Shown here piece by piece: positions 8,096 through 17,151 of a DNA stretch of 39,213 nt; within the stretch, counting starts at the first letter, position 1; the number at the start of each line of letters is the position of its first letter. The translations under genes and the position numbers were made by a program. This stretch comes from an uncultured Oscillospiraceae bacterium (GTDB lineage Bacteria > Bacillota > Clostridia > Oscillospirales > Acutalibacteraceae). The notes under the pieces are model-generated. The model saw only the letters and a program-made list of their open reading frames with translations, did not search any database and was not told where the DNA came from. Location: NCBI GenBank assembly GCA_900545655.1, contig UQZY01000018.1, positions 1 through 39,213 of the forward strand, given 5' to 3'.

Positions 8096-8764
8096 ATGTT
8101 AAGATTTTGGGGAACCGGCACTGACGAGGCAAGGGCTCTCGTCGACAGTATCGTCGTACGAAGTACGGAAAACTTCAACTGGACATTCATCTTTATTCTC
8201 GCAGTCGTATTCTACATCTACTGGAATGAGATCCGCAAGAAAAACTGGGAAGTAGTATACGCAGGACTTGCACTCTACGGAGTACATTGGCTCTACGAAA
8301 TATGCAACGCTGTCATAGGTCATTTTTCCGGATATCCGTTATGGTCTGTTTCAAACCAGTCCACAACCTTTATCCTTCTTATCGGCGTTTGTTGGGAATT
8401 ATCGATGATGTTCTCTATCGCAGGTATGATTTCTTTCAAGATGCTGCCCGAAGACAGAAGCAAAAGGTACTTCTCTAAGGACGGAAAAGGCGGCATAAGC
8501 TGTAAGCTTTTAAGTGCTCTCGAAGTAGCTTTGCTTTTTGCATTGGTTGAGTCATTCCTTGCGGGAACAAGCAACAACTCGTTCATCTGGGTTTACAAGT
8601 GGTGGGGTGTTCTTCCGGTATTCATTACTACTTACATCCCGTTCTTCCTTGCGGCAAACTACGTTCCGGACATGGAGCCGAAAAAGCGCAAGATATTCCT
8701 TATAACACTTTGGAGTCTTGTTGCGGTTCTTCTCGTAGTTCTTATTCCGCTCGGCATCATTTAA
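8096..8764 (+). CDS. Multi-pass membrane protein of unknown function
   Basis: 222 aa. I do not recognise the family. It has about six hydrophobic segments: near residues 27-45, 54-74, 92-116, 139-158, 165-187 and 197-220. Polar loops contain NEIRKKNWEV and a short cytoplasmic-looking segment rich in K/R (PEDRSKRYFSKDGKGG). Conserved-looking Trp/Glu pairs sit in the membrane (HWLYEI, CWELSMM). The very strong ribosome-binding site and near-consensus promoter suggest high expression. It is monocistronic, bounded downstream by a clear terminator at 8787. No signal peptide or catalytic motif stands out. Confidence 0.8.
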   Translation: MLRFWGTGTDEARALVDSIVVRSTENFNWTFIFILAVVFYIYWNEIRKKNWEVVYAGLALYGVHWLYEICNAVIGHFSGYPLWSVSNQSTTFILLIGVCWELSMMFSIAGMISFKMLPEDRSKRYFSKDGKGGISCKLLSALEVALLFALVESFLAGTSNNSFIWVYKWWGVLPVFITTYIPFFLAANYVPDMEPKKRKIFLITLWSLVAVLLVVLIPLGII

Positions 8765-8786
8765 TTCATAGAAACTGAGTAAACAA

Positions 8787-8818
8787 AGCACCTTCGTACC
8801 TTTTAATGCGAAGGTGCT
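8787..8818 (+). terminator. Rho-independent terminator
   Basis: AGCACCTTCG and CGAAGGTGCT form a perfect 10-bp stem with a 12-nt loop, followed by gacttttccct. It closes the 222-aa membrane protein gene. Confidence 0.8.
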
Positions 8819-8855
8819 GACTTTTCCCTAAGCCCTCTACAACTGATACCCTTAA

Positions 8856-8884
8856 TTGCCTTATAGTATTTGAAATGCTATAAT
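8856..8884 (+). promoter_or_regulatory. Promoter of the Sel1-repeat gene
   Basis: TTGCCT (8856-8861) and TATAAT (8879-8884) are separated by 17 bp, with a TG extension before the -10, about 50 nt upstream of the start codon. Confidence 0.65.
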
Positions 8885-8936
8885 TATCATGAGCATTTAA
8901 ATACATTTACATTGCGACAAAGGAGGCGCAGTTGTT

Positions 8937-9743
8937 ATGACAGTTGAAAAAATACAAAAAGAGATAAAGGATATTCTCGCAATTTTGAATGTGGAGGATT
9001 ATCCCGAAACCTATCAGTTCTTATCTTTTATTGTCAACGGAGAAAACGAGGACTTTTCAGATCTTTACGAAATAGCAACTGACCTTGTAAGCTGTGACAT
9101 ACATGTTCCCATGCATAAGCTTGTTTTTGACTTTGCCGTTGCCCTTTATGAGGATGAAATAGAATGCGGCAACGAAGATGCAATGAATGATCTCGGCGCT
9201 CTTTATTATGACGGCAGAGGCTGCAACCGGGATTTTACAAAAGCCGTGCATTATTACGAAAAAGCCGCAGAGAACGGAAGCAGACAGGCACAGGAAAACC
9301 TTGGTTACTGCTATTATTACGGGCGGAATATGCCGGTTGATTACGAAAAAGCATTTAACTACTTTGCCCTGGGCGCATTTGACGGACACCTGGCTTCCCT
9401 TTATAAAATCGGCGACATGTACCAAAACGGATATTATGTAAAGAAAAATGAAAAAGAAGCATTTTTCATATACAACAGATGTATAGAAACTATGACCGAT
9501 GAAGCGGCGCCGACTGTCGCAGGTCCGGTATTTTTAAGACTGGGCAATGCATTCCTTTACGGAAAAGGGACAGAACCCGATTTTAAAAAAGCTCTTCTGT
9601 TTTTTCAAAATGCCGAATTATACTTGTATGACATGGTAAACCATGGAGATTTCATGTACAAAAAAAGTCTTCAGGCTGCCGTTGACGGCCAGGAAAAAGC
9701 ACGGGAAATGCTGTCAAAGCTCCTTCCCGACAGAGACTGGTAA
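8937..9743 (+). CDS. Sel1-like repeat protein
   Basis: 268 aa with AAAGGAGG 9 nt upstream of ATG. After an acidic N-terminal region of about 75 residues come Sel1-type alpha-alpha repeats: EDAMNDLGALYYDGRGCNRD..KAVHYYEKAAENG, then a second starting SRQAQENLGYCYYYGR, a third at HLASLYKIGDMYQNG, and a more divergent fourth near LRLGNAFLYGKGTEPDFKKA. Such repeats are protein-protein adaptors. No signal peptide or enzymatic domain is visible, so it is probably cytoplasmic with an unknown partner. It is monocistronic, between its own promoter and a long terminator. Confidence 0.85.
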   Translation: MTVEKIQKEIKDILAILNVEDYPETYQFLSFIVNGENEDFSDLYEIATDLVSCDIHVPMHKLVFDFAVALYEDEIECGNEDAMNDLGALYYDGRGCNRDFTKAVHYYEKAAENGSRQAQENLGYCYYYGRNMPVDYEKAFNYFALGAFDGHLASLYKIGDMYQNGYYVKKNEKEAFFIYNRCIETMTDEAAPTVAGPVFLRLGNAFLYGKGTEPDFKKALLFFQNAELYLYDMVNHGDFMYKKSLQAAVDGQEKAREMLSKLLPDRDW

Positions 9744-9753
9744 AGCCTAAGGC

Positions 9754-9789
9754 AAGCCACCGAATTCTGTTCCCAGAATTCGGTGGCTT
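9754..9789. terminator. Bidirectional terminator, 16-bp stem
   Basis: Positions 9754-9769 and 9774-9789 pair perfectly around a ttcc loop, with AA on the left and TTT on the right. It lies between the convergent Sel1 and lipoprotein genes. Confidence 0.85.
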
Positions 9790-9835
9790 TATCATGTCAA
9801 AGGAATTGTGTGTTTTTTCTTTTTCCGGTGTAAAA

Positions 9836-10975
9836 TTATTGCTTTTCGATATATCCGCTGATAGGCTCAGCATACATATTGTCATCAGTTACAGGCTCAA
9901 AGCGTTTTCCGTCATATACGTCCGTAAATCCGTTTGTTGCTTTATAAATCTCATTTGTTTCGGTGTCGTATACGCGTTCATAGCCGAGGGTTGCATCGCT
10001 CTGCTTCTGACTCATTATATCCTGACTTCTGCTGCGGTTTTCCCATGAGGACATGATTCCGTCCATCGTTTGATTGAAATTCTGACTTATTTGCCTTGCA
10101 AGAGCGACTTTTTCGTTACTTGCCTGATTTGTTGCATTGACAAAGCTGTCGGAGTACTCAAGCGTTTTCATGCAGCTTGTCAACACACTTTCCCACTCTA
10201 TAAAGGAATCTTTTACTGCGGTTACGGCAACGATGTTATACGCCATATAATATCCGCCGTCAACCTGCTGTAGCTGATATCCGACAACCTGTCCGTTTGA
10301 GATTGCGTAACTTCCGAAATCAACAACCGAAGCTCCGAACATGCCCTCCCCTTCTTTTCCTCCGTCGGTAAAGGTTGCGCGGAGAAGCTCATCGCCGATA
10401 GCTGCCGACTTAAGATTGCTTGTAGAAGCAAACCTTTCCGTTACGGTAAAGTTATCAAAGCGGGGAAATGTATATCCCGAATAACTTGAGTCTGCCTGAG
10501 ATGCAAAATCTGTATACTGAGAAAGAATTTTATAAAAGTTCTCTGTTGACGGATTTTCCAGAACCGGAGCATTTGCAAATATTGCGGCCTGAGTATTTCC
10601 TGCATTGTACAGGCTCTGCCATGCGTTTTTTCCTGCCTGAGAGTGAAGAAGTATCTCTGCCTTAAGAAGAATAAACATCTGGTTAAGCGGCTCATTCGGA
10701 TCATATACACGAATACTGTGATCAATATTGCGTCCGCCTGTAGTCACCTTCCAGCCCTTGGGAATGGTGATGCTGAAATCAGCGGTCTCGTATTTTTCTG
10801 TTTCAATCGAGTTTGCCTCGGTTTTCGTTATTTTAATGCCCTTTTCCACCTTTCCCGCTTTTTCGGTTTTCTTTACGGCGTCATCCGTTGAGGTCTTTTT
10901 TCCGCAGGCGGACAATGAGAGCACCATTATAAGTGCAAGCACAAAAGATATGATTTTTAATGTTTTCTTTTTCAT
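9836..10975 (-). CDS. Lipoprotein of unknown function
   Basis: 379 aa. The N-terminus is a lipoprotein signal: two Lys-rich residues, a hydrophobic stretch and lipobox LSAC, with the lipidated Cys at about residue 24. A Lys/Thr/Glu-rich linker (about 25-60) leads to a globular domain beginning FSITIPKGWKV, similar in style to PsbP-like surface lipoprotein folds. The rest contains a Tyr/Gln-rich segment and a C-terminal beta-rich region (ERVYDTETNEIYKATNGF). The exact family is not recognised. It follows a second lipoprotein gene by 30 bp on the same strand, so the two are probably co-expressed and anchored outside the membrane. Confidence 0.8.
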   Translation of the reverse strand: MKKKTLKIISFVLALIMVLSLSACGKKTSTDDAVKKTEKAGKVEKGIKITKTEANSIETEKYETADFSITIPKGWKVTTGGRNIDHSIRVYDPNEPLNQMFILLKAEILLHSQAGKNAWQSLYNAGNTQAAIFANAPVLENPSTENFYKILSQYTDFASQADSSYSGYTFPRFDNFTVTERFASTSNLKSAAIGDELLRATFTDGGKEGEGMFGASVVDFGSYAISNGQVVGYQLQQVDGGYYMAYNIVAVTAVKDSFIEWESVLTSCMKTLEYSDSFVNATNQASNEKVALARQISQNFNQTMDGIMSSWENRSRSQDIMSQKQSDATLGYERVYDTETNEIYKATNGFTDVYDGKRFEPVTDDNMYAEPISGYIEKQ

Positions 10976-11005
10976 TTGTTTCTTCCTCCGTTTTCTGTAT
11001 CTCGG

Positions 11006-12139
11006 TTAATTTTCCTTGCTGTAATCCCAATAAAAAGTCCTGCAATCATACTTCATATACTCCGAATATCCCTCTTTCATTGCCTCGTTTATGGGTATAA
11101 GAGTATAGTCGTCGGTTATCACGTGGCTTGTTGAGATATTTCTTACATCGCCGTAAAACGCGGACAGCAATTCTATTTTTCTGACCCTTGCGTTGCAGTT
11201 GAGATGTTCATATGCCGGGTAGTACGGTGATGCGCTGCCGTCCGGTGCGAGTTGCGTTTTTTCATCATTTTCATCAAGCGGCTTTGACGCATAAACAATC
11301 TCGTAAAAGGCGCTGTTCGTCATTATAATATTATTATTGAAAAGACGAATCGGGGTTTCTTTTCCTATTTCCGATGTATCAAGCAAAAAGGCGATATATT
11401 GCCGAAGCCCCATATCTCTGTACATATTAAAGTTAAAGCCGCTTCCCGTATCGAGATACTTTCCCGGAAACAGGAGATAAACCTTTTCATTCAAAAAGAC
11501 TATTATGGCTGTTCCGTAGTCATAGACATGATCTGCTTTAAGGAAGCTTTGCGTTTTGTCCTCAAGTGTTTTCCCGTCAGACGCATAGCAATAAACCTTG
11601 TTAAACATGGAACTGTCCTCTGCACCGCGTTTACGTGACGTATACGGTCCGTTTGCGGATGAGGAAAGAAGCTCGTAGCAGCTCCCGCTCTTAAAATACA
11701 CAAGTCCCATCTCGCCGTCATATGTAAGGTACCACTTTGAAACCGGTCCTGATTCGGGAAGAGTCCCTATCTCCTGTATGTTTTTTCCGTTTGACAATGT
11801 ATTGTTGAAATTTGCCTTATATATCTTTCCGCCGGAAATAACAATGTCATCGACCGTCTTACTGTACGCGTGGTCAAGACTGCAGTCAAACTCGGCATAC
11901 GGAGTTATGATTCCCTCTCCGCCTATGAATTTTTTATAGTCGGATTGGTCATACTCCTTTCCCCTCTCCTTAAGAAGCACCTGCTCAAGGGTCACGGGAT
12001 CCGCCTGCGTGTGGTCGGTCTGATTCTGCGGCGTGTTACCTTTATCCGATTTGCCGTCCCCTTTTTTCCCGCAGCCGGCCGCTGTCAGAACAAAGGCGAG
12101 AACCAGCAGTCCCGCAACAGCCCTCCGTATAAGTTTCAT
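11006..12139 (-). CDS. Lipoprotein of unknown function
   Basis: 377 aa. Signal peptide with lipobox TAAGC (Cys at about residue 23), then a Lys/Gly/Gln/Asp-rich low-complexity spacer (about 24-48) typical of surface lipoproteins. The mature part is rich in Tyr, Ser and Gly and has no motif I recognise. ATG is preceded by GGGGGAGG. It is the first gene of a two-lipoprotein operon, transcribed divergently from the tandem-HTH gene. A perfect 32-bp palindrome lies between them, so the HTH protein may control this operon. Confidence 0.8.
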   Translation of the reverse strand: MKLIRRAVAGLLVLAFVLTAAGCGKKGDGKSDKGNTPQNQTDHTQADPVTLEQVLLKERGKEYDQSDYKKFIGGEGIITPYAEFDCSLDHAYSKTVDDIVISGGKIYKANFNNTLSNGKNIQEIGTLPESGPVSKWYLTYDGEMGLVYFKSGSCYELLSSSANGPYTSRKRGAEDSSMFNKVYCYASDGKTLEDKTQSFLKADHVYDYGTAIIVFLNEKVYLLFPGKYLDTGSGFNFNMYRDMGLRQYIAFLLDTSEIGKETPIRLFNNNIIMTNSAFYEIVYASKPLDENDEKTQLAPDGSASPYYPAYEHLNCNARVRKIELLSAFYGDVRNISTSHVITDDYTLIPINEAMKEGYSEYMKYDCRTFYWDYSKEN

Positions 12140-12214
12140 TGGATATTCCTCCCCCTACTGAAAGCTATAATTACTCAAGGATATTTTAGCATATGTACTT
12201 TTTCAAACATGAAA

Positions 12215-12246
12215 ATTTCCGAATTGGCAATTGCCAATTCGGAAAT
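12215..12246. repeat. Perfect 32-bp palindrome in a divergent gap
   Basis: 12215-12230 is the exact reverse complement of 12231-12246, with centre GGCAATTGCC. It lies about 75 bp from the lipoprotein start and 36 bp upstream of the -35 of the HTH gene. There is no T-run, and both flanking genes point away, so it is not a terminator. A symmetrical protein-binding site is the simplest reading. Confidence 0.85.
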
Positions 12247-12281
12247 CATGAAAATAATAACTTTTGTCATGCTTAGTGCAT

Positions 12282-12311
12282 TTGCCTTTATTATGATATA
12301 TGATATATAAT
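12282..12311 (+). promoter_or_regulatory. Promoter of the tandem-HTH gene
   Basis: TTGCCT (12282-12287) and TATAAT (12306-12311) are 18 bp apart, 45 nt before ATG 12356. Confidence 0.55.
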
Positions 12312-12355
12312 AGACTGCATAATCATTTCGTCAAAAATTCGAGGTGTTCATTCAA

Positions 12356-14092
12356 ATGAAATTTCACGAAAAACTCAACGAGTACATCTCCATACTCGGC
12401 TGTACCGGAAAAGAAATCAGCACCCGCTCGGGTATTTCAACCGCGTCTCTCAGCCGTTATCGTTCCGGGGATCGTATTCCCGACGTCGACTCGAACACAT
12501 TTACAAGTATCTGTAATGCCATAGCGTCAATTGCCTCTGAAAAAGGAATCTCAAAGCTCGGCGCTGACGAGATAAAGAAAAACTTCTTATCCTGCGAGAA
12601 CGTCGTTTCCGCAAACAAGGAGCTTTTAATTGGGAATTTCAATGCAATGATTTCCGTTTTGAATCTCAATCTTTCAAAGCTTTGCCGCTATATGAACTAT
12701 GATACCTCGACCATCTTCAGGTTCAGAAACGGCACCAGACAGCCGTCAAACCCCGAGCAGTTCGCATCAGACGTTGCATTGTATATCTCTCACGAGATTG
12801 ATTCGGAAATTGAACGCGCATCCCTTTCGGAGCTGATAGGAAAAAATATTTCCGAGATAGAGAGTGAGGCGTCTCGCTTTGAAGCCGTCAGAGACTGGCT
12901 TCTTTACGGAAAGACCCCCGATTACGGAAAAAGCAGCATTGCGGACTTCCTTTCGAAGCTTGATGATTTTGATCTTAACAAGTATATAAAAGCGATACAT
13001 TTTGACGAGATGAAGGTTCCCAGCTTTCCCTTCCTTCTCCACACCTCAAGGATGTACTACGGTCTTGACGAGATGATGGAGAGCGAGCTTGACTTCTTAA
13101 AAGCAACCGTCCTGTCAAAGTCCATGAAGCCGGTAACTCTCTACAGCGATATGCCGATGTCCGAAATGGCTAAGGACCCGGACTTTCCGAAAAAATGGAT
13201 GTACGGTATGGCTCTCATGCTCAAAAAAGGCCTTCACCTCAACAACATACACAACATAGACCGTTCTTTTGACGAAATGATGCTGGGTCTTGAAAGCTGG
13301 ATTCCCATGTACATGACGGGACAGATTTCACCGTATTATTTAAAGGGCTCGCAAAACGGAGTTTTTCATCATTTTCTGAGAGTTTCGGGAGCTGCAGCCC
13401 TCTCCGGCGAGGCTGTTTTCGGCCATCACTCGGACGGAAGATACTACCTGTCAAAAACCAAAGAAGATATTGCATATTATCAAAAGCGTGCGGATGACCT
13501 TATTGAAAATGCCTCTCCTCTCATGGACATATATCGTTCTGAGAAGCAATCGGCTTTTAATGCCTTTCTCATGTCAGATACAAAGCAACCCGGTGTGCGC
13601 AGAAGCATTTTATCCTCTCCGCCTCTCTATACCATGGACGCGGAGTATTTGAAGGAGTTTTTGAAAAAGCATTCCGTAAGCACGAAGGACCGAGAAAAAA
13701 TTCTTGAGTTTTCCTCCGCACAAAAAGAGATGTGCGAGCAGATATTAAAAGAAAACCCGGTAATTGATGAGCTCGGTATACTGTCCAAGGAGGAGTTTAA
13801 TCTTCATCCGGTTGTATTGCCGCTGTCGGGTATGTTTTACGATTCCGACATAACGTATACGTATGACGAATACAGGGAGCACTTAAAACAAACAGAAGCA
13901 TTTGCAAAGACACACAAAAATTACAAGCTTGAAACGGCGAGATCAAATACATTTCGCAATCTGCAGATAATCATGCACGAGGGACAATGGGCAATGATTT
14001 CAAAGGGTAATTCCCCCGCCATACACTTCGTTATTCATCACCCGAAGCTCCGCAATGCAATCGAAAATTTCATTCCGCCTGTTGTGGAATAA
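12356..14092 (+). CDS. Large protein with two N-terminal HTH-like segments
   Basis: 578 aa from ATG 12356, 9 nt after GAGGTG; an in-frame GTG at 12344 overlaps that site and is less likely. Two HTH-like segments can be read. The first is GKEISTRSGISTASLSRYRSG (about residues 20-40). The second, around 110-140, is LSKLCRYMNYDTSTIFRFRNG followed by PSNPEQ. They share the pattern of an XRE fold with R-F/Y-R-x-G after the recognition helix. The remaining 430 residues are mixed alpha/beta with no recognised domain; they may sense a ligand or resemble a degenerate enzyme. It faces the lipoprotein operon divergently across the 32-bp palindrome. Regulation of that operon is inference. Confidence 0.75.
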   Translation: MKFHEKLNEYISILGCTGKEISTRSGISTASLSRYRSGDRIPDVDSNTFTSICNAIASIASEKGISKLGADEIKKNFLSCENVVSANKELLIGNFNAMISVLNLNLSKLCRYMNYDTSTIFRFRNGTRQPSNPEQFASDVALYISHEIDSEIERASLSELIGKNISEIESEASRFEAVRDWLLYGKTPDYGKSSIADFLSKLDDFDLNKYIKAIHFDEMKVPSFPFLLHTSRMYYGLDEMMESELDFLKATVLSKSMKPVTLYSDMPMSEMAKDPDFPKKWMYGMALMLKKGLHLNNIHNIDRSFDEMMLGLESWIPMYMTGQISPYYLKGSQNGVFHHFLRVSGAAALSGEAVFGHHSDGRYYLSKTKEDIAYYQKRADDLIENASPLMDIYRSEKQSAFNAFLMSDTKQPGVRRSILSSPPLYTMDAEYLKEFLKKHSVSTKDREKILEFSSAQKEMCEQILKENPVIDELGILSKEEFNLHPVVLPLSGMFYDSDITYTYDEYREHLKQTEAFAKTHKNYKLETARSNTFRNLQIIMHEGQWAMISKGNSPAIHFVIHHPKLRNAIENFIPPVVE

Positions 14093-14100
14093 CAAAATTT

Positions 14101-14130
14101 ATGCAGTTGGCAGAAGCCTGCCAACTGCAT
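14101..14130. terminator. Bidirectional terminator
   Basis: ATGCAGTTGGCAG and CTGCCAACTGCAT pair perfectly around aagc and are followed by TTTTATTTTTT. It lies between the convergent HTH gene and the ABC permease gene. Confidence 0.85.
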
Positions 14131-14140
14131 TTTTATTTTT

Positions 14141-16243
14141 TCAGTTTTTTTCAAGTGCTTCTTTTATTTCCGCAGGAATATCCGACTCCCCGGAAATACC
14201 AAAGCTGTATCTGTAAATCCATTCTTTCCCGTTATTCACCGAGATGCTGAAGCAATTATTCTCACGTGAATCGGGAACTGACGGCACCATTTCATAAAGT
14301 TGGTCTTTAAGTTTTTCAGGATTGATTTGTTTGATTTGAGTTTTTTCCAATTCCTGAGTCACTGCGCCGGCTTCTTCACCGTCAAGAGATATATTCACAA
14401 GGATTTTGTAATCTTTATAAGAATCAGGATTTCTGATTATATTTATTATTTTGTCAACCTCATTGCGTCTCTTTTTTTCAAAGCACTCGTTGATATACGC
14501 AATCGACCTTTTATCTTTTTCGGAAATATGCAGCTCAAACGTGTCCTCTTCTTTGTATGAGGAAATACACAAAAAAGCTATCCTCTCTTCCTCTGAAGGA
14601 AAGCCCAAAGCACTTCTTATCTCGCTTTCTCCCATTCCGTGTTCCTTGACATCTTCATAAAAAAGCTCATAAAGCTTCTTTGAGTCAATTTCCCCGTTTG
14701 AAGAATTAACGCTTTCCGTCAAGGCTTTTGAAATCGCCCCTGCTGTTATCTTGTCCATCCCGTTTTTTTCAAGTTCATTGATTGGCGGTATATCATCAAA
14801 GGACTCAGATATTTTTTTGTCGCTGCACAGTCTGTCACAAAGGAGCTTTGCATCCTCTTTGGTCATATACACATATCGTTTTTTCTTTCCGCTACGCGTA
14901 TCAAAAATGATATCGAACTCGCAGTATTCCTCTCCCTCGTGTTTAAGCCCTTTTTCCTTTGCTTTATAAGCCGCCTTATACGATTTCTGAACAACTCCGA
15001 TTGCCTCTTTATCCGCAACAAAATAATCTTTAAGCTTTTCCCCTGCATACGAGGAATCAAAAGAGACAAGATGTACACCTTTTATTTCTTCGGCCTCGGG
15101 CAAAAAGCTGTTCTCCTTCTGAACAAAAGCGTATGCCGAGCCCATCAGCAATGCGTCGAAAACAAAAGCAATCAAAACTCCGTAAATAAGCCTGGCGGCC
15201 GTTTTAACATCCTTTTGCGTAACAAACAGGTACAGGAAATAAGCAACCGCCGCAAGAACTGCCCCAAGCAAATAAAATACGCCTGCTTCGTTTGCCTCCG
15301 AAACACCTGTAATCTGAGCAAGGAGCTTCGGACAAACCGCGAAAGAAATAAGAAAAGCAATCCATATACCGAATACCGCCTGCTTCCCCTTACTGTATTT
15401 TACATTGTCCGCTATCTCCGTAGCTCTCTTTCCAAAAGCGTACGCGGCAACAAAGTACATAATTATTCCCACCGCAAGCTCAAAAAGAATATTTTTCGGA
15501 GCCGCCAGAAAATCCAAGGCACTGCGGTTTGAAAGATAGAGATATGATGTTTCCCCGCTTACAAGCGATTTCAGCGTCTCAAAAACAAGACCATTCATTC
15601 CGCCCCACGCAGATGAAATATCCGCATCCGCAAAAAACAGTGAATGCTTCAAATAACCGTTGAGCTCCGTAATGATGTAACCGGGTGTTAAGAGAATCAT
15701 AACTCCGAGAATTACACCACCGAAAACTTTACCCGTAAGAGACATTGCCAATGCAAAGGCACACGCAGTAACCGTACATACAAGCATCAGCGACAACGTA
15801 CCCACCAATATTCCCATAGCTTTTATCACATAATACTCTGAAAATATTCGATACAATAAAGCTGCCGCTATTCCGTTTATAACAATAATTACAAGGGAAC
15901 AGATCATAACAGAAGCCAGTCGTGAATTAAAAAGCGACAGCCTGCTTTCCGGGAATGAAAAATACAGGTCACTTGAATTTCTGCGATCCGCAAACCTAAA
16001 GACATAAACAGTCATCACGGCCGTTCCGAGTATCGAAAAAAGCATCGATGCATAGTTTACAAACGGAAGCGGAATAAAAATATGTCCTTCCGTATTTGAA
16101 ATTCCGGATATCCCAATCGCGGATTCCGAAATATTGAAACAGGTAAAAATTATCATTATTCCAAGAAATAGCAGCGCCAAAGGCAATAGTTCACGAATCG
16201 TGTCCCTGAAAAGGTTTACATTGAACAATTTAGTTTTCTTCAT
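14141..16243 (-). CDS. ABC-2 type permease with large C-terminal soluble domain
   Basis: About 700 aa from ATG 16243, 8 nt after GGAGGT (a longer frame exists to 16270). The first half has about ten membrane segments, interrupted near residues 85-100 by a DRRNSSDLYFSFPESR loop, typical of the permeases paired with YtrB-type ATPases in GntR-controlled operons. The second half, about 300 residues from 400 onward, is soluble, charged and presumably extracytoplasmic; it resembles the C-terminal domains of these Clostridia permeases. It overlaps the ATPase gene by 14 bp, so the two are translationally coupled. Substrate unknown; such systems often respond to cell-envelope stress. Confidence 0.8.
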   Translation of the reverse strand: MKKTKLFNVNLFRDTIRELLPLALLFLGIMIIFTCFNISESAIGISGISNTEGHIFIPLPFVNYASMLFSILGTAVMTVYVFRFADRRNSSDLYFSFPESRLSLFNSRLASVMICSLVIIVINGIAAALLYRIFSEYYVIKAMGILVGTLSLMLVCTVTACAFALAMSLTGKVFGGVILGVMILLTPGYIITELNGYLKHSLFFADADISSAWGGMNGLVFETLKSLVSGETSYLYLSNRSALDFLAAPKNILFELAVGIIMYFVAAYAFGKRATEIADNVKYSKGKQAVFGIWIAFLISFAVCPKLLAQITGVSEANEAGVFYLLGAVLAAVAYFLYLFVTQKDVKTAARLIYGVLIAFVFDALLMGSAYAFVQKENSFLPEAEEIKGVHLVSFDSSYAGEKLKDYFVADKEAIGVVQKSYKAAYKAKEKGLKHEGEEYCEFDIIFDTRSGKKKRYVYMTKEDAKLLCDRLCSDKKISESFDDIPPINELEKNGMDKITAGAISKALTESVNSSNGEIDSKKLYELFYEDVKEHGMGESEIRSALGFPSEEERIAFLCISSYKEEDTFELHISEKDKRSIAYINECFEKKRRNEVDKIINIIRNPDSYKDYKILVNISLDGEEAGAVTQELEKTQIKQINPEKLKDQLYEMVPSVPDSRENNCFSISVNNGKEWIYRYSFGISGESDIPAEIKEALEKN

Positions 16244-17150
16244 CGTCATACACCTCCAGAACATCATCAAACTCGTATCCCAGTGCGCTCATTTCATACG
16301 TAAAAACTTCTTCCAGGGAAAGATGAAGAATATCAAAAAGAATCGGTGTCTTCTCCTTTAAGAAGGTCTCCGTCTCAGCCTTATCACCTTTTACTATCAT
16401 CTCTGAAACAGAACCTTTTTTTCGAAAACTGAGTATCTCAAGGCCGTTGAACATGGACTCATCATACGCCTTATCGAACGCTATCTGAACCTTGAAAAGC
16501 TTTGTTTTAAGGTTGTCTACATCGTCCTCAAAAAGGAGGCCGCCTCTGTGAAGTACCGCCAATTTATCACAGACATTTTCAAGCTCACGAAGGGAATGAG
16601 ACGTTATTATTGCGGTTGTGCCCCTGTCAAGAATTTCGGATGAAATAATCTTTCTGACAAAGTTTCTCATTATTGGATCAAGGCCGTCAAAGGTCTCATC
16701 AAAAAACATATACTCGGTATTTGAACAAATCGCCAACAAAACCGCGACTTGTCTTTTCATGCCTTTTGAAAATGAATTCAGATTTTTTCGCGAATCAAGG
16801 CCGAGTTCACCCGTAAATCTGAAAAACTTTTCCTTGTCAAAGTCTTTATACATTGCCGAGTAGAGAGATGCCATTCTTTTAAGATTTGCTCCGCTTAGGA
16901 AATACATGTCGTCAGAAACAAAAACAATATTTTCTTTTGCAATAGGGTTGTCGTAAATCGGCTCGTCATCAAGCAACAGTGTTCCGGAGTCAGCCTTGTA
17001 CACACCCGAAAGTACACGCAAAAATGTTGATTTTCCTGCTCCGTTTGAACCTACAAGGCCGTAAACACAACCGCTTGGGATCGTGCAGTTTATGTTATCA
17101 AGAGCGACAAGGTCACCGAATTTTTTGGTTATACCCTCTGTTTTTATCAT
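16230..17150 (-). CDS. ABC transporter ATP-binding protein
   Basis: 306 aa from ATG 17150, with GGGAGGG upstream. Walker A GSNGAGKS (34-41), signature FSKGMKRQ, Walker B YMFFDETFDGLD and the switch His in ITSHSLRE are all present, followed by a C-terminal domain common to ABC-2 exporter ATPases. It starts 1 nt after the GntR stop codon and overlaps the permease start, forming a three-gene operon. It energises the permease encoded next; the transported substrate cannot be told. Confidence 0.92.
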   Translation of the reverse strand: MIKTEGITKKFGDLVALDNINCTIPSGCVYGLVGSNGAGKSTFLRVLSGVYKADSGTLLLDDEPIYDNPIAKENIVFVSDDMYFLSGANLKRMASLYSAMYKDFDKEKFFRFTGELGLDSRKNLNSFSKGMKRQVAVLLAICSNTEYMFFDETFDGLDPIMRNFVRKIISSEILDRGTTAIITSHSLRELENVCDKLAVLHRGGLLFEDDVDNLKTKLFKVQIAFDKAYDESMFNGLEILSFRKKGSVSEMIVKGDKAETETFLKEKTPILFDILHLSLEEVFTYEMSALGYEFDDVLEVYDDEEN

Positions 17151-17151
17151 T

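Noticed and set aside
12215..12246. Terminator reading of the 32-bp palindrome
   Set aside because: It lies between divergent genes and has no T-run on either side.
14939..15532. 197-codon plus-strand open frame inside the ABC permease gene
   Set aside because: No start site or domain; it is antisense to a clear membrane protein frame.
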